From Thermomonas brevis (lineage in GTDB: Bacteria; Pseudomonadota; Gammaproteobacteria; Xanthomonadales; Xanthomonadaceae): a stretch of 64,000 nucleotides of DNA. A program made the translations under genes and the position numbers. Shown here piece by piece: positions 11,118-19,399 of this stretch (the first letter of the stretch is position 1; each line of letters begins with the position of its first letter). The notes under the pieces were generated by a model. The model did not search any database, was not told the origin of the DNA, and saw nothing but the letters and a program-made list of their open reading frames with translations. Location: NCBI RefSeq assembly GCF_014395425.1, contig NZ_CP060711.1, positions 186,001-250,000 on the forward strand, written 5' to 3'.

Positions 11118-11672
11118 ATGCAAGCGCACTCCAAGCACCAGACGACTCACGACGCCCGGACGAAGGGCGGTCACGTCAGCCACACCGGCCACCAGACCAG
11201 CGACGGGCACTACGGGCGATTCGCGCTCATGCTGGTGCTGTCATTCGCTTGTATGTACGCGCTCATGTACGCCATGGTTGATCGCTTCGCGAATGTCGTG
11301 CCGAATATCAACCAGTTCTACATGGCGGCCCTGATGACCGCACCCATGGCGATCCTGGAGTTGGCGCTGATGGGCGCCATGTACCAGGACAAGCGAAAGA
11401 ACGCGGTGATCTTTGCTTTGGCTGGCCTCGTTCTGGTCGGTAGTTGGTTTGGGATTCGCGCACAGGCCGGCGTCGATGACCGGCAGTTCCTTAAATCCAT
11501 GATCCCGCACCATGCAGGCGCAATCCTGATGTGCGAGGAAGCCAGGATTTCAAGCCAAGATATCCAGGCGCTCTGCCGGAACATCATCGAAGGGCAGCAG
11601 GCCGAGATCGAGCAGATGAAATCCCTGCTGGATCCGACGCGCGGTCAGCCGCAACCTGCCACCCGGGACTAG
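11118..11672 (+). CDS. DUF305 membrane protein, copper-island accessory
   Basis: A 184-residue protein with a His-rich cytoplasmic start (HSKHQTTHDARTKGGHVSHT), three membrane helices (around 35-58, 68-88 and 95-113) and a C-terminal DUF305 segment: FLKSMIPHHAGAILMCEEA followed by ALCRNIIEGQQAEIEQMKSL. The MIPHH motif is the family mark and probably binds metal. DUF305 genes are common next to copper resistance genes in proteobacteria. GGAGG lies before the ATG. The function is unknown; membrane anchoring and metal binding are inferred from the sequence. Confidence 0.85.
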   Translation: MQAHSKHQTTHDARTKGGHVSHTGHQTSDGHYGRFALMLVLSFACMYALMYAMVDRFANVVPNINQFYMAALMTAPMAILELALMGAMYQDKRKNAVIFALAGLVLVGSWFGIRAQAGVDDRQFLKSMIPHHAGAILMCEEARISSQDIQALCRNIIEGQQAEIEQMKSLLDPTRGQPQPATRD

Positions 11673-11682
11673 AATCCTTTCC

Positions 11683-12051
11683 ATGCCGCGACGCGTGTCC
11701 CGCTTGGTGCACTGGTTGGTGATCATCACCCTGATCGCCTCGACACTGGTCGAGCCAGCGCAGGCGGCAAACGAGGCGCTCCAGCAGATCGCGGCAGCGC
11801 AAATGGCCGCGGCCATGGCGGACATGCCATGTGGTGATGAGATGGCCCCGTCGCTCGACACGCACGAGATGCCTTGCGATTGCTGCAAGCCTGCCTCTTG
11901 CGATCTGACCGCCTGCTTTGGCACCGCCTATCTGCATGCGCTGCCGGATGTCGTGGCATCGGTTCCGCCGCATGCCACCCACGCGACCGGAAACACTCCG
12001 ACGTATCTCTCGCGATCGCTCGATACGCTTCTGCGACCACCGATCGCTTAA
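11683..12051 (+). CDS. CopL-like small exported Cys-rich protein
   Basis: A 122-residue protein with a signal peptide (LVIITLIASTLVEPAQAANE), a Met/Cys region (AAMADMPCGDEMAP, EMPCDCCKPASC) and the C-terminal ending TLLRPPIA. The architecture matches CopL at 2194 and the small protein at 17668, each with a signal peptide, a CC or CxC cluster and a RPPIG/RPPIA end. It starts 10 bases after the DUF305 gene and is the last gene of the ATPase unit before the transposon scar. It may be the former leader of a downstream operon that has been lost. Metal binding is inferred. Confidence 0.65.
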   Translation: MPRRVSRLVHWLVIITLIASTLVEPAQAANEALQQIAAAQMAAAMADMPCGDEMAPSLDTHEMPCDCCKPASCDLTACFGTAYLHALPDVVASVPPHATHATGNTPTYLSRSLDTLLRPPIA

Positions 12052-12236
12052 CACTCCGTTTTGTGCCATTCCGGACGCTTTTCGTCCGCATGCCGCTGCG
12101 TGCGGCATTCACGGAGATATGCCAATGACATTCCCACGACGTTGAGGGCCGGCAGGGATTCATGTAAAAAGCAGCCGTTCGCCTTTTAAGCTCTTGATGT
12201 TGCGGTGCTTTTGCTTCTGAGCCTAGTGCTTTGCTG

Positions 12237-12253
12237 AGGCCACGAAGTGGCCT
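12237..12253. terminator. Short hairpin between the CopL-like gene and the transposase remnant
   Basis: AGGCCAC-gaa-GTGGCCT is a perfect 7-base-pair stem with a 3-base loop. It lies between convergent remnants and could end transcription from either side. No strong T-run follows on the plus strand, but a run of A at 12264-12268 would give a U-tract for the minus strand only upstream of the stem, so termination is uncertain. Confidence 0.3.
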
Positions 12254-12307
12254 ATTAGCCTCCAAAAAGTCGCCAAAATCATAAGCCGGCAGGTCCCCAC
12301 TTCCGAC

Positions 12308-12410
12308 CTAGTTCGCTAGGATCCGGCTCGAATAATCGAGCGGCGCGATCTCCCGGCTCAAGTCGAGTGTGTAGTCCCCAAAGCGATTGATGTGACTGGT
12401 CCGGTACGGC
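12308..12410 (-). mobile_element. tnpA: 3' remnant of a Tn3-family transposase gene
   Basis: On the minus strand a frame ending with TAG at 12308 reads PYRTSHINRFGDYTLDL followed by a short tail. The H-x-N-R-F-G-x-Y-x-L-D-L pattern is typical of the extreme C-terminus of Tn3-family transposases (Tn4651, IS1071 and relatives). Only about 30 codons remain. Upstream on the same strand the sequence switches abruptly, in another frame, to the start of nadE. It is a footprint of a transposon that brought or rearranged the metal genes. Assignment rests on this motif alone. Confidence 0.5.
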
Positions 12411-12546
12411 TGAGTTCCGGAAACAGCACCAGGTCGGCGTGATAGCGATCGCGCGCCTCGGCGATCCGCTCGGCAATGCGCCCTGCGTTGCCGTCGATGT
12501 CCCCGACGGGAAAGTCCGCCTGGACCAACGCGATACGCAGGCTCAC
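12411..12546 (-). pseudogene. nadE: 5' fragment of nadE (NAD+ synthetase, nitrilase domain)
   Basis: From a GTG at 12546 the minus strand reads (M)SLRIALVQADFPVGDI, then NAGRIAERIAEARD and ADLVLFPELS. This is the beginning of the glutamine-hydrolysing nitrilase domain of NAD+ synthetase, where the Glu of FPEL is a catalytic residue. After about 45 codons the homology stops and the sequence becomes the end of a Tn3-type transposase. The full gene is over 500 codons, so this is a dead fragment. Whether an intact nadE exists elsewhere in the genome cannot be seen. Confidence 0.65.
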
Positions 12547-12583
12547 GGGCAGTTCCCATCAAGGCATCGCATCGCCAGACGCT

Positions 12584-13024
12584 TCATGCCGACCGCTTCC
12601 GACGCACGTCTGTCGTCTTGACCCGCGAGGCAGGCATCGGTTCCCGCAAGGTGGCCAGAATCGAGCACTGGCCCCGTGCGCCTCCGGAGCACGCATTGAT
12701 CGTGCGGTCCAATTCCCGGGCAATGCGATTGAGCTCGCGGAGCTTGCTGCGGATATCTGTCAGATGCTCGCGGGCAATCGCATCGATCTCGCCGCAGGAG
12801 AGCGTGCGGTCGCTTTCCAGCCGTAGCAGGCTGCGGATCTCATCCAGGCTGAAGCCGAGGTCGCGGCTGCGGGTGATGAAACGCAGCCGATCCACTTCGT
12901 CATCGCGGTACTCGCGGTAACCGCTGGCGGTTCGGCGCGGTTTGGGCATCAGCCCCACGCGCTCGTAGTAGCGAATGGTTTCCAGATGGCAGCCGCTGGA
13001 TTCGGCCGCTTCGCTGATCTTCAT
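12584..13024 (-). CDS. pbrR: MerR-family regulator of the lead-type operon
   Basis: A 146-residue MerR-family protein: MKISEAAESSGCHLETIRYY at the N-terminus, then a metal site with Cys77 (TLSCGEID), Cys112 and Cys120 (ACSGGARGQCSIL). A Cys near 77 is the hallmark of sensors of divalent soft metals (MerR, PbrR, CadR, ZntR), unlike the copper sensors. It is divergent from the pbrT-pbrA genes at 13212, the arrangement of the Cupriavidus pbr locus. Two MerR-type operators lie in the gap, one overlapping its own start. The tail after the metal loop (about 20 residues, basic) is longer than usual. Pb(II) is the best guess; Cd or Zn cannot be excluded. Confidence 0.8.
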   Translation of the reverse strand: MKISEAAESSGCHLETIRYYERVGLMPKPRRTASGYREYRDDEVDRLRFITRSRDLGFSLDEIRSLLRLESDRTLSCGEIDAIAREHLTDIRSKLRELNRIARELDRTINACSGGARGQCSILATLREPMPASRVKTTDVRRKRSA

Positions 13025-13033
13025 CGACGCCTC

Positions 13034-13064
13034 TTGACCCTATAGCTGCTACGGACTTTACCCT
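13034..13064. promoter_or_regulatory. MerR-type operator next to pbrR
   Basis: The plus strand reads TTGACC at 13034-13039, a 19-base spacer and TACCCT at 13059-13064. Read on the minus strand, AGTCCGTAGCAGCTATAGGG closely matches the operator at 13126-13156. The site ends about 10 bases from the pbrR ATG, so it most likely serves autoregulation of pbrR and may also drive the plus strand. Confidence 0.5.
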
Positions 13065-13125
13065 GTGAGGCCTACGGGGCTATGGCACACAGAGGGAGGG
13101 GCTGTCATGTCGTGGAGTCCTGCCC

Positions 13126-13156
13126 TTGACTCCGTAGCAGGTACGGGGTGTACGCT
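13126..13156 (+). promoter_or_regulatory. MerR-type promoter for pbrT-pbrA
   Basis: TTGACT at 13126-13131, a 19-base spacer and TACGCT at 13151-13156. The spacer contains the dyad ACTCCGTA-gcagg-TACGGGGT at 13129-13149 (7 of 8 positions symmetric). The arrangement is that of PbrR/MerR-activated promoters and it points at pbrT 55 bases downstream. Confidence 0.75.
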
Positions 13157-13211
13157 CGCTGTTGCAACTGGTTCCCATTCCCGTTTATTGCCCTTCACCT
13201 AGGCGCTCCCC

Positions 13212-15182
13212 GTGACCAACTCCCTCTGTCGTTGCCTGCTGATCGCGTTTTTGGCTTGGCTGTCCTTCCCGGCCTTCGCCGCCGCGCCGTCCGCGGTCAA
13301 CCCGCGCCAGACCTGGCAACTGCTGGACTACGTGGCCGTCGACTATGGCGCGGCCGTGAAATCCGGCAGTGTCGCGTCCGAGGCCGAGTACGCGGAGATG
13401 CGCGAATTTGCGGGGGCGGTGCGAACCCAATTGGCCGCGCTGCCGTCGACGCCCGGCCAGGCCGGCCTGATCGCCCAAGCCGATCAGCTGGTGACCGCTG
13501 TCGAGTCCAAGGCCGACGCCAGGCACGTCGCCGATCTGGCGCATCGGCTGGCCGACGGCCTGCTGGCCAACTATCCGGTCGGTGCCGTGCCGGCGACGCC
13601 GCCCGATCCGGCCCGGGGGGCACAGCTCTACGCCGCGCAATGCACTGCCTGCCATGGTCCGGCCGGCCACGGCGATGGGCCGGCTGCGGCGAGCCTGGAT
13701 CCGCCGCCCATTGCCTTCACCGATGCCACCCGCGCCGCCCAGCGCAGTCCCTTCGCCTTGTACGAAGCGATTTCCCAAGGGATCCAGGGAACGGCCATGA
13801 CCGGCTTCTCGTCCCTGCCGGAAGCCGATCGCTGGGCGCTGGCGTTCTACGTCGGCAGCTTGTCGCATTCGCCGCAGATGCGGGCCGAGGGCGAAGCGCT
13901 GTGGCGCGACGCGCCGGCCTGGCACCAGCGCATTCCCACGCTGGAAGCGCTGACCCGCACCAGCGAGGCGGATCTGATCGGCGCCGGCAGCCAGGACACA
14001 CAGGCGCGGGCCATCATCGCTTACCTGCGCGGGCAGCCGCAGGCCGTCCAGACCGCAGCCTCGGGCGTGGCAGCAGTCCAATCGCTCGCACTGGCTCGGC
14101 AACGGATGGCCGAGAGCCTCCGCGCCTATCAGGCGGGCGATGCCGGGCAGGCGAAGACGGCGGCTTTGTCGGCGTACCTGGATGGCGTCGAACCGGTCGA
14201 GCCCACACTCGCCGCGCGGGACAACGCGCTGATGCGTGAGCTCGAAACCACCATGGCGCGCTATCGCGATGCCATCGGCCGCCGCGTTCCTGCCTCCGAT
14301 GCGACAGCGCAGGCGACGCAGGTGAGCGCGCTGTTCGATCGCGCCGAGGCGGTCTTGCAGGATGCGCACACCGATCGCACCACGGCGTTCCTGGGCAGCT
14401 TCACCATCCTGCTCCGCGAAGGGATCGAGGCGTTGTTGATCGTGATCGGCATGATCGCCTTCCTGCGCAAGGCCGAACGCCGCGAGGTCCTGCCGGCGGT
14501 ACACGCCGGTTGGGTCGGGGCGTTGCTGGCGGGTGTGGCGACCTGGGCGATCGCGACCCATCTGGTCGATGTGAGCGGCGCCAACCGTGAGGTCACCGAA
14601 GGCGTGTCGGCGTTGTTCGCCGCGGTGGTGCTGCTCAGCGTGGGCATCTGGATGCACCAGAAGAGCCTGGCCGGGCGCTGGCAGCAGTACCTGCATGCCA
14701 AGGTCTCGGCCGCGCTGACCCGGCGCTCGGCGGTCTTCCTGTTCCTGCTGGCCTTTGTCGCGGTCTACCGCGAAGTGTTCGAGACGATCCTGTTCTTCAT
14801 CGCGATGTGGAACCAGGAAAACAGCACCGCGATTCTGGGTGGGCTGGTCGCCGGCAGCGTCGTGTTGGCCGGGGTGGCGTACTGGATGCTGCGCATGAGC
14901 AAGCGCCTGCCGATTGGCCAGTTCTTCTCGATCAGTTCGATCCTGATTGCCGTGCTCGCCGTCGTGCTGGTCGGCAAGGGCATCGCGGCGCTGCAGGAAG
15001 CCGGCTGGGTCGGTCAGGCGCTGGTCGCCGCGCCGCGCATCGATTGGCTGGGCGTGTACCCCTCCTGGCAATCCCTGCTGGCGCAGTTGGCCGTGGCGGT
15101 GATTGCGATCGGTGGTTTTTATTTCAATGCGCGCAACTCGCGTGTGCCCGCGCAAGCCGTCAAGGGAGACCGCGCGCAATGA
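13212..15182 (+). CDS. pbrT: PbrT-type cytochrome c - FTR1 family permease
   Basis: A 656-residue protein starting with GTG. It has a signal peptide (LLIAFLAWLSFPAFAAAP), a periplasmic part with one haem c site CTACH (about 144-148), and from about residue 395 seven membrane helices of the FTR1/OFeT iron permease family with REGIEALL (near 402) and YREVFE (near 519), the two acidic-motif helices that pass metal. This cytochrome-permease fusion is the PbrT lead-uptake protein of Cupriavidus pbr operons. It is followed without a gap by the Pb/Cd/Zn ATPase gene (ATGA overlap) and sits behind a PbrR-type promoter. Transport of Pb(II) is inferred from the locus; Fe is the ancestral substrate. Confidence 0.85.
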   Translation: MTNSLCRCLLIAFLAWLSFPAFAAAPSAVNPRQTWQLLDYVAVDYGAAVKSGSVASEAEYAEMREFAGAVRTQLAALPSTPGQAGLIAQADQLVTAVESKADARHVADLAHRLADGLLANYPVGAVPATPPDPARGAQLYAAQCTACHGPAGHGDGPAAASLDPPPIAFTDATRAAQRSPFALYEAISQGIQGTAMTGFSSLPEADRWALAFYVGSLSHSPQMRAEGEALWRDAPAWHQRIPTLEALTRTSEADLIGAGSQDTQARAIIAYLRGQPQAVQTAASGVAAVQSLALARQRMAESLRAYQAGDAGQAKTAALSAYLDGVEPVEPTLAARDNALMRELETTMARYRDAIGRRVPASDATAQATQVSALFDRAEAVLQDAHTDRTTAFLGSFTILLREGIEALLIVIGMIAFLRKAERREVLPAVHAGWVGALLAGVATWAIATHLVDVSGANREVTEGVSALFAAVVLLSVGIWMHQKSLAGRWQQYLHAKVSAALTRRSAVFLFLLAFVAVYREVFETILFFIAMWNQENSTAILGGLVAGSVVLAGVAYWMLRMSKRLPIGQFFSISSILIAVLAVVLVGKGIAALQEAGWVGQALVAAPRIDWLGVYPSWQSLLAQLAVAVIAIGGFYFNARNSRVPAQAVKGDRAQ

Positions 15183-17557
15183 GCACGTCTTGCAACAGCT
15201 GTGATGGCTCGGTGATCACGGCGCAACTTCCTGCGCCTTCACCCCAGGCTATGCGTTATCGCATCGAGAACATGGACTGCCCCACCGAGGAGGCGCTGAT
15301 CCGGAACAAGCTCGGCCAAGTGCCGGGCGTGACGGACCTGCAGTTCAACCTGGTGCAGCGCACGCTGACAGTGCTTCACCAGTTGCCTGCGCTGGCCCCT
15401 GTGGAAGACGCGCTGGCGGCGATCGGCATGCAGGCGGTGCCTTTGGATACGGCTGTGTCTGCCGTCGAAACGGCGCTGCATATCGCGAAGATGGATTGCC
15501 CCACCGAGGAAGGCCTGATCCGCGGCAAGTTGAGTGGCATGCCGGGGGTGGACGCGCTGGCCTTCAATCTCGTGCAACGCACCCTGACCGTCCGCCACGC
15601 GACCGGCGTCTTGCCGGATGTGCTGGCCGCCTTGAAGTCGCTGGGCTTCGAGGCCGAAGCGGTCGCCACGGCCGGCGGCGCAGAGTTGACTGCACCGGTG
15701 CGGACCCGGACAGCCTGGTGGCCGTTGATCGTTTCCGGTGCGGCGGCACTGCTCGCCGAGGTCGTGTCGTGGCTCGGGGCCCCTGCGTGGCTGGTCATTG
15801 CACTGGCGCTGGTGGCGATCGGTACCGGCGGCCTGTCCACCTACAAGAAGGGCTGGATTGCGCTGAAGAACCGCAATCTCAACATGAACGCCCTGATGTC
15901 GATCGCGGTCACCGGCGCGATGCTGATCGGCCATTGGCCGGAAGCGGCCATGGTGATGGTGCTGTTCGCGCTGGCCGAGGTGATCGAGGCCAAATCGCTG
16001 GACCGTGCGCGCAATGCGATCCGGGGCTTGATGGACCTGGCGCCCGAGCGGGCCACGGTGCTGCAGGATGGCAACCGATGGGTCGAGGCGGATGCCAAGA
16101 CGGTCGCGCTCGATAGCCGGGTGCGGGTCAAGCCGGGCGAGCGCATCGCGCTGGACGGCGTGGTGGTCCTGGGCCGCTCCACGATTAACCAGGCGCCGAT
16201 CACCGGCGAGAGCCTTCCTGTCGAAAAGGCCGAGGGCGATCCGGTGTTCGCCGGCACCATCAACGAAGCCGGTTCGCTCGAATATCGGGTCACGGCCACG
16301 GCCAATGATTCCACCCTCGCGCGCATCATCCACGCGGTGGAGGCGGCGCAGGGCAATCGTGCGCCCACCCAGCGCTTCGTCGACCAGTTTGCGCGCTGGT
16401 ACACCCCGCTGGTGTTCGCCGTCGCCATCGGCGTCGCGGTGGTGCCACCCCTGCTGATGGGGACGGCGTGGCTGGAATGGACCTACCGGGCATTGGTGCT
16501 GCTGGTAATCGCCTGTCCTTGCGCACTGGTGATCTCCACCCCGGTGAGCATCGTCAGCGGACTGGCCGCGGCGGCACGGCACGGCATCCTGATCAAGGGC
16601 GGCGTGTACCTGGAGAATGGTCGCAAGCTGCGATGGCTGGCGCTCGACAAGACCGGGACGATCACCCACGGCAAACCCAAGCAGACCGATTTCGCCGCAT
16701 GGGGCGAGGCGGACCCAGGCCTGGCTCGCGCGATCGCGGTCAGCTTGGCCGCTCGCTCCGACCATCCCGTCTCCAAGGCCATTGCCGTGGCGGGACAGGA
16801 CGATGCGGTGACCGTGCGTGAAGTCGAGGACTTCGCCGCCTTGCCGGGCCGCGGTGTACGCGGCCAGGTGGCAGGTGCGCATTACCACTTGGGCAACCAT
16901 CGGCTCGTGCAGGACCTGGGTGCCAGCTCGGCAGCGTTGGAAGCGCATTTCAGCAGCTTGGAAGCACAAGGCAAGAGCGTCGTGGCGCTGCTGGCAAGCG
17001 ATGGCGTGCAGGCGATCTTCGCCGTGGCCGACACGGTCAAGGACAGCAGCCGGCAGGCGATCGCCGACTTGCACGCGCTCGGGGTCAAGACCCTGATGCT
17101 GACCGGGGATAACCCGCACACGGCACAGGCCATCGCCGGGGAGGTCGGCATCGACCGCGCCCAGGGCAACCTGTTGCCCGAAGACAAGCTGCGCGAGGTC
17201 GAAGCACTCACCGCGCAGGGCACCAGCGGCATGGTGGGCGACGGCATCAACGACGCCCCGGCCTTGGCGCGGGCCGATATCGGCTTCGCGATGGGCGCGG
17301 CCGGATCCGACACCGCGATCGAAACCGCTGACGTCGCCCTGATGGACGACGACCTGCGCAAGATTCCGGCCTTCATCCGGCTCTCGCGCGCCACCGCTCA
17401 CGTGCTGATGCAGAACATCACCTTGGCCCTGGGGATCAAGGCGGTTTTTCTAGTGCTGACCTTTGCAGGCCAAGCCACGATGTGGGCGGCGGTGTTCGCC
17501 GACATGGGGGCCAGCCTGTTGGTGGTGGGCAACGGCATGCGCCTGCTGAGGAAGTGA
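15179..17557 (+). CDS. pbrA: Pb/Cd/Zn-exporting P1B ATPase
   Basis: A 792-residue P1B-type ATPase with two N-terminal HMA domains, each carrying MDCPTEE (about residues 32-38 and 105-111), the variant linked with divalent soft metals rather than the GMTCxxC of copper pumps. The transport helix has ACPCALVISTPVS, followed by ALDKTGTITHG and MVGDGINDAPALA. In CadA/ZntA/PbrA pumps CPCALVISTP is the usual form. The N-terminus has extra Cys (STSCNSCDG). Its ATG overlaps the pbrT stop, so uptake protein and exporter are made together under PbrR-type control. Export of Pb(II), Cd(II) or Zn(II) from the cytoplasm is expected. Confidence 0.9.
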   Translation: MSTSCNSCDGSVITAQLPAPSPQAMRYRIENMDCPTEEALIRNKLGQVPGVTDLQFNLVQRTLTVLHQLPALAPVEDALAAIGMQAVPLDTAVSAVETALHIAKMDCPTEEGLIRGKLSGMPGVDALAFNLVQRTLTVRHATGVLPDVLAALKSLGFEAEAVATAGGAELTAPVRTRTAWWPLIVSGAAALLAEVVSWLGAPAWLVIALALVAIGTGGLSTYKKGWIALKNRNLNMNALMSIAVTGAMLIGHWPEAAMVMVLFALAEVIEAKSLDRARNAIRGLMDLAPERATVLQDGNRWVEADAKTVALDSRVRVKPGERIALDGVVVLGRSTINQAPITGESLPVEKAEGDPVFAGTINEAGSLEYRVTATANDSTLARIIHAVEAAQGNRAPTQRFVDQFARWYTPLVFAVAIGVAVVPPLLMGTAWLEWTYRALVLLVIACPCALVISTPVSIVSGLAAAARHGILIKGGVYLENGRKLRWLALDKTGTITHGKPKQTDFAAWGEADPGLARAIAVSLAARSDHPVSKAIAVAGQDDAVTVREVEDFAALPGRGVRGQVAGAHYHLGNHRLVQDLGASSAALEAHFSSLEAQGKSVVALLASDGVQAIFAVADTVKDSSRQAIADLHALGVKTLMLTGDNPHTAQAIAGEVGIDRAQGNLLPEDKLREVEALTAQGTSGMVGDGINDAPALARADIGFAMGAAGSDTAIETADVALMDDDLRKIPAFIRLSRATAHVLMQNITLALGIKAVFLVLTFAGQATMWAAVFADMGASLLVVGNGMRLLRK

Positions 17558-17667
17558 CTTGGACACAGTCGCCGCATGTGTCCACTCGCGAGGAACGGCA
17601 TGACCAGCTCCCGGGAACTCGCCCGATGAGATTTCATAACGTCCGGGGCACCGGCTATGCTGGTAGG

Positions 17668-18054
17668 GTGAACCCGGTGACATCTTCCTGCCTGCTGCTG
17701 GCCCGCCTGCGCGCTTCCACGCGGCTGGCGGTACTGGTGCTGATGATCTTCGCTCTGAAGATCGGCGCGGCGGTCGCCTGCGCGAAGCACGATTTCGCGG
17801 ACATGGGCTTCGGCACGGATGGCAGCCATGCCGTGGCGGTGAAGGCATCGCCGCTGGATAGCGGTAATGACGATTCCACGAAGCTCAAGCTCGGGCATGC
17901 CGCTTGCAGTCACTGCGGTTGCCATCATGCTGCCGCCATGGTGCCGGATACGCAGATCGTGGTTGTGCTCGTGCCGCAGGCGCTGCCTATGCGTACGTCC
18001 GGGTTGCCGCCCAGCGCGTCGCAACCCTTGGAACTGAGGCCGCCGATCGCCTGA
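17668..18054 (+). CDS. CopL-like small exported protein before czcCBA
   Basis: About 128 residues, started by GTG at 17668; a second GTG at 17677 has AGGG 9 bases upstream and is equally possible. It has a hydrophobic signal (LAVLVLMIFALKIGAAVACA), a Cys/His cluster (ACSHCGCHHAAAMVP) and ends LELRPPIA, like the CopL proteins at 2194 and 11683. It lies 64 bases before the czcC ATG. A TATGCT hexamer at 17655-17660 could be the -10 of its promoter. By analogy with copL it may be a metal-sensing leader protein for the czc genes, but this is inference from position and composition. Confidence 0.6.
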   Translation: MNPVTSSCLLLARLRASTRLAVLVLMIFALKIGAAVACAKHDFADMGFGTDGSHAVAVKASPLDSGNDDSTKLKLGHAACSHCGCHHAAAMVPDTQIVVVLVPQALPMRTSGLPPSASQPLELRPPIA

Positions 18055-18118
18055 GTCAGGTGTTTTGCCCCTTTGGCGCGGAGCGCCAGAGGACACCGTC
18101 GACTCAGAGGATCTTCCA

Positions 18119-19399
18119 ATGCACCTTGTTCGTTCGCCGCGACGACGTCGCGTCGCGCGGCTGGCCGTCCTGGTTCTGGCAGCGAGTTTGCTGTCGGGCT
18201 TGGCCATGGCCGCCCAAACCCCCGATACACAGGCCCCAGTCGCACTTCGCGAGGCGCTGCAGGCCGCCTGGCAACACCATCCGAGTTATCGCGCCACCGA
18301 AGCGCAACTGGCCGCAGCCCGTGCCCGGTACGATGCGGCCGGACGACCGCTCTACAACCCCGAAGTCGAGTTGGCCGGCGACGATGAAGGCCCGGATCGC
18401 ACCACAACCGCTGGCCTCAACCTCACGCTCGATCTGAGCGGCAAGCGTCGTGCGCGTCGCGACGCGGCCTCCGCGCGGGTCGATCTAGCCACCGCTGAAG
18501 CCAAGCTGCGTCGCCGCGATTTCGCCAAGCAGTGGTTCGCCAGTTGGGCTGAGCTACAGACGGCGCAGCAACGTGTGCGCACCGGTGAACGTCGATTGGC
18601 GTTGGTCACGCGCTTTGGCGAGTTGGCACAAAAGCAGTTTGCTGCAGCCGACATTTCCGGGTTGGAGCGCGATTTGGCACTGCTGGCCCGCGATGAAGCG
18701 CAAGCCCAGCAGTCGCAACTCGTCGCCGAACAGGCGGAGGCCGAAGCGCGTTTCCGCGCGGTCGGCGGCTCGCCGGAACTCCTGGCGAGCCTGACGCTGC
18801 CCAGCGACGCATTGCCGCCGCCGATGCCCTCCCATACCGGCATCGAACAGTTGCCCGACTGGCAAGCCGCACAAGCCGCTGCGCTGGCTGCCGAACGCGA
18901 AGTGACCGTTGCCCGCCGCAATCGGGTGGCCGATCCCACCGTGGGCGTGCGCGGCGGACGCATCGACTACGGCAATGTGCAGGACAACGTGGTCGGCGTG
19001 TCGCTCAGCATTCCGCTGTTCGTGCGCAATTCCTATCGCGCCGAGGTAGTGGCAGCTCAGGCCGATGCCGATGTCGCGATCGCCGAGGCCGAGCGCGTGC
19101 GCGTCGAACTCGATGCCGATCGTCGCCGTGCGATCGACAGCTACGCCGCAGCGCAATCGGCCTGGTCGCGCTGGCAGGCGAGCCGCGGCACGGATGTGGA
19201 GCGTCGCGCCACTCTCCTTGAGCGCTTGTGGCGCGAGGGCGAGCTGTCCACCGCTGACTACCTGCTGCAACTCAAGCAGACCCTCGACACGCAACTCGCC
19301 GGCGCCGAACTCGAAGCGCGCCTGTGGCGCAGCTACGCCGATTACCTCGCCGCCACCGGACAGCTTGAACGCTGGGCCGGCCTGGAGGGCACCCCATGA
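18119..19399 (+). CDS. czcC: Outer-membrane channel of a metal RND pump
   Basis: A 426-residue outer-membrane efflux protein: signal peptide (LAVLVLAASLLSGLAMAAQ), two OEP repeats with long coiled-coil helices rich in Ala, Glu and Arg, and segments ALREALQAAWQHHPSYRA and RPLYNPEVELAGDDEG typical of CzcC/CusC. It forms the trimeric tunnel through the outer membrane for the pump encoded downstream. AGAGGA precedes the ATG at 18119. Its stop overlaps the next ATG (ATGAGA), so it is coupled to czcB. Confidence 0.88.
   Translation: MHLVRSPRRRRVARLAVLVLAASLLSGLAMAAQTPDTQAPVALREALQAAWQHHPSYRATEAQLAAARARYDAAGRPLYNPEVELAGDDEGPDRTTTAGLNLTLDLSGKRRARRDAASARVDLATAEAKLRRRDFAKQWFASWAELQTAQQRVRTGERRLALVTRFGELAQKQFAAADISGLERDLALLARDEAQAQQSQLVAEQAEAEARFRAVGGSPELLASLTLPSDALPPPMPSHTGIEQLPDWQAAQAAALAAEREVTVARRNRVADPTVGVRGGRIDYGNVQDNVVGVSLSIPLFVRNSYRAEVVAAQADADVAIAEAERVRVELDADRRRAIDSYAAAQSAWSRWQASRGTDVERRATLLERLWREGELSTADYLLQLKQTLDTQLAGAELEARLWRSYADYLAATGQLERWAGLEGTP

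Noticed and set aside
13185..15179. 664-codon open frame antisense to pbrT
   Set aside because: The sense strand encodes a clear cytochrome-permease with signal and motifs; the antisense product has none.
15239..17401. 720-codon open frame antisense to the Pb/Cd/Zn ATPase
   Set aside because: The sense strand has every P-type ATPase motif; the antisense frame is a composition artefact.
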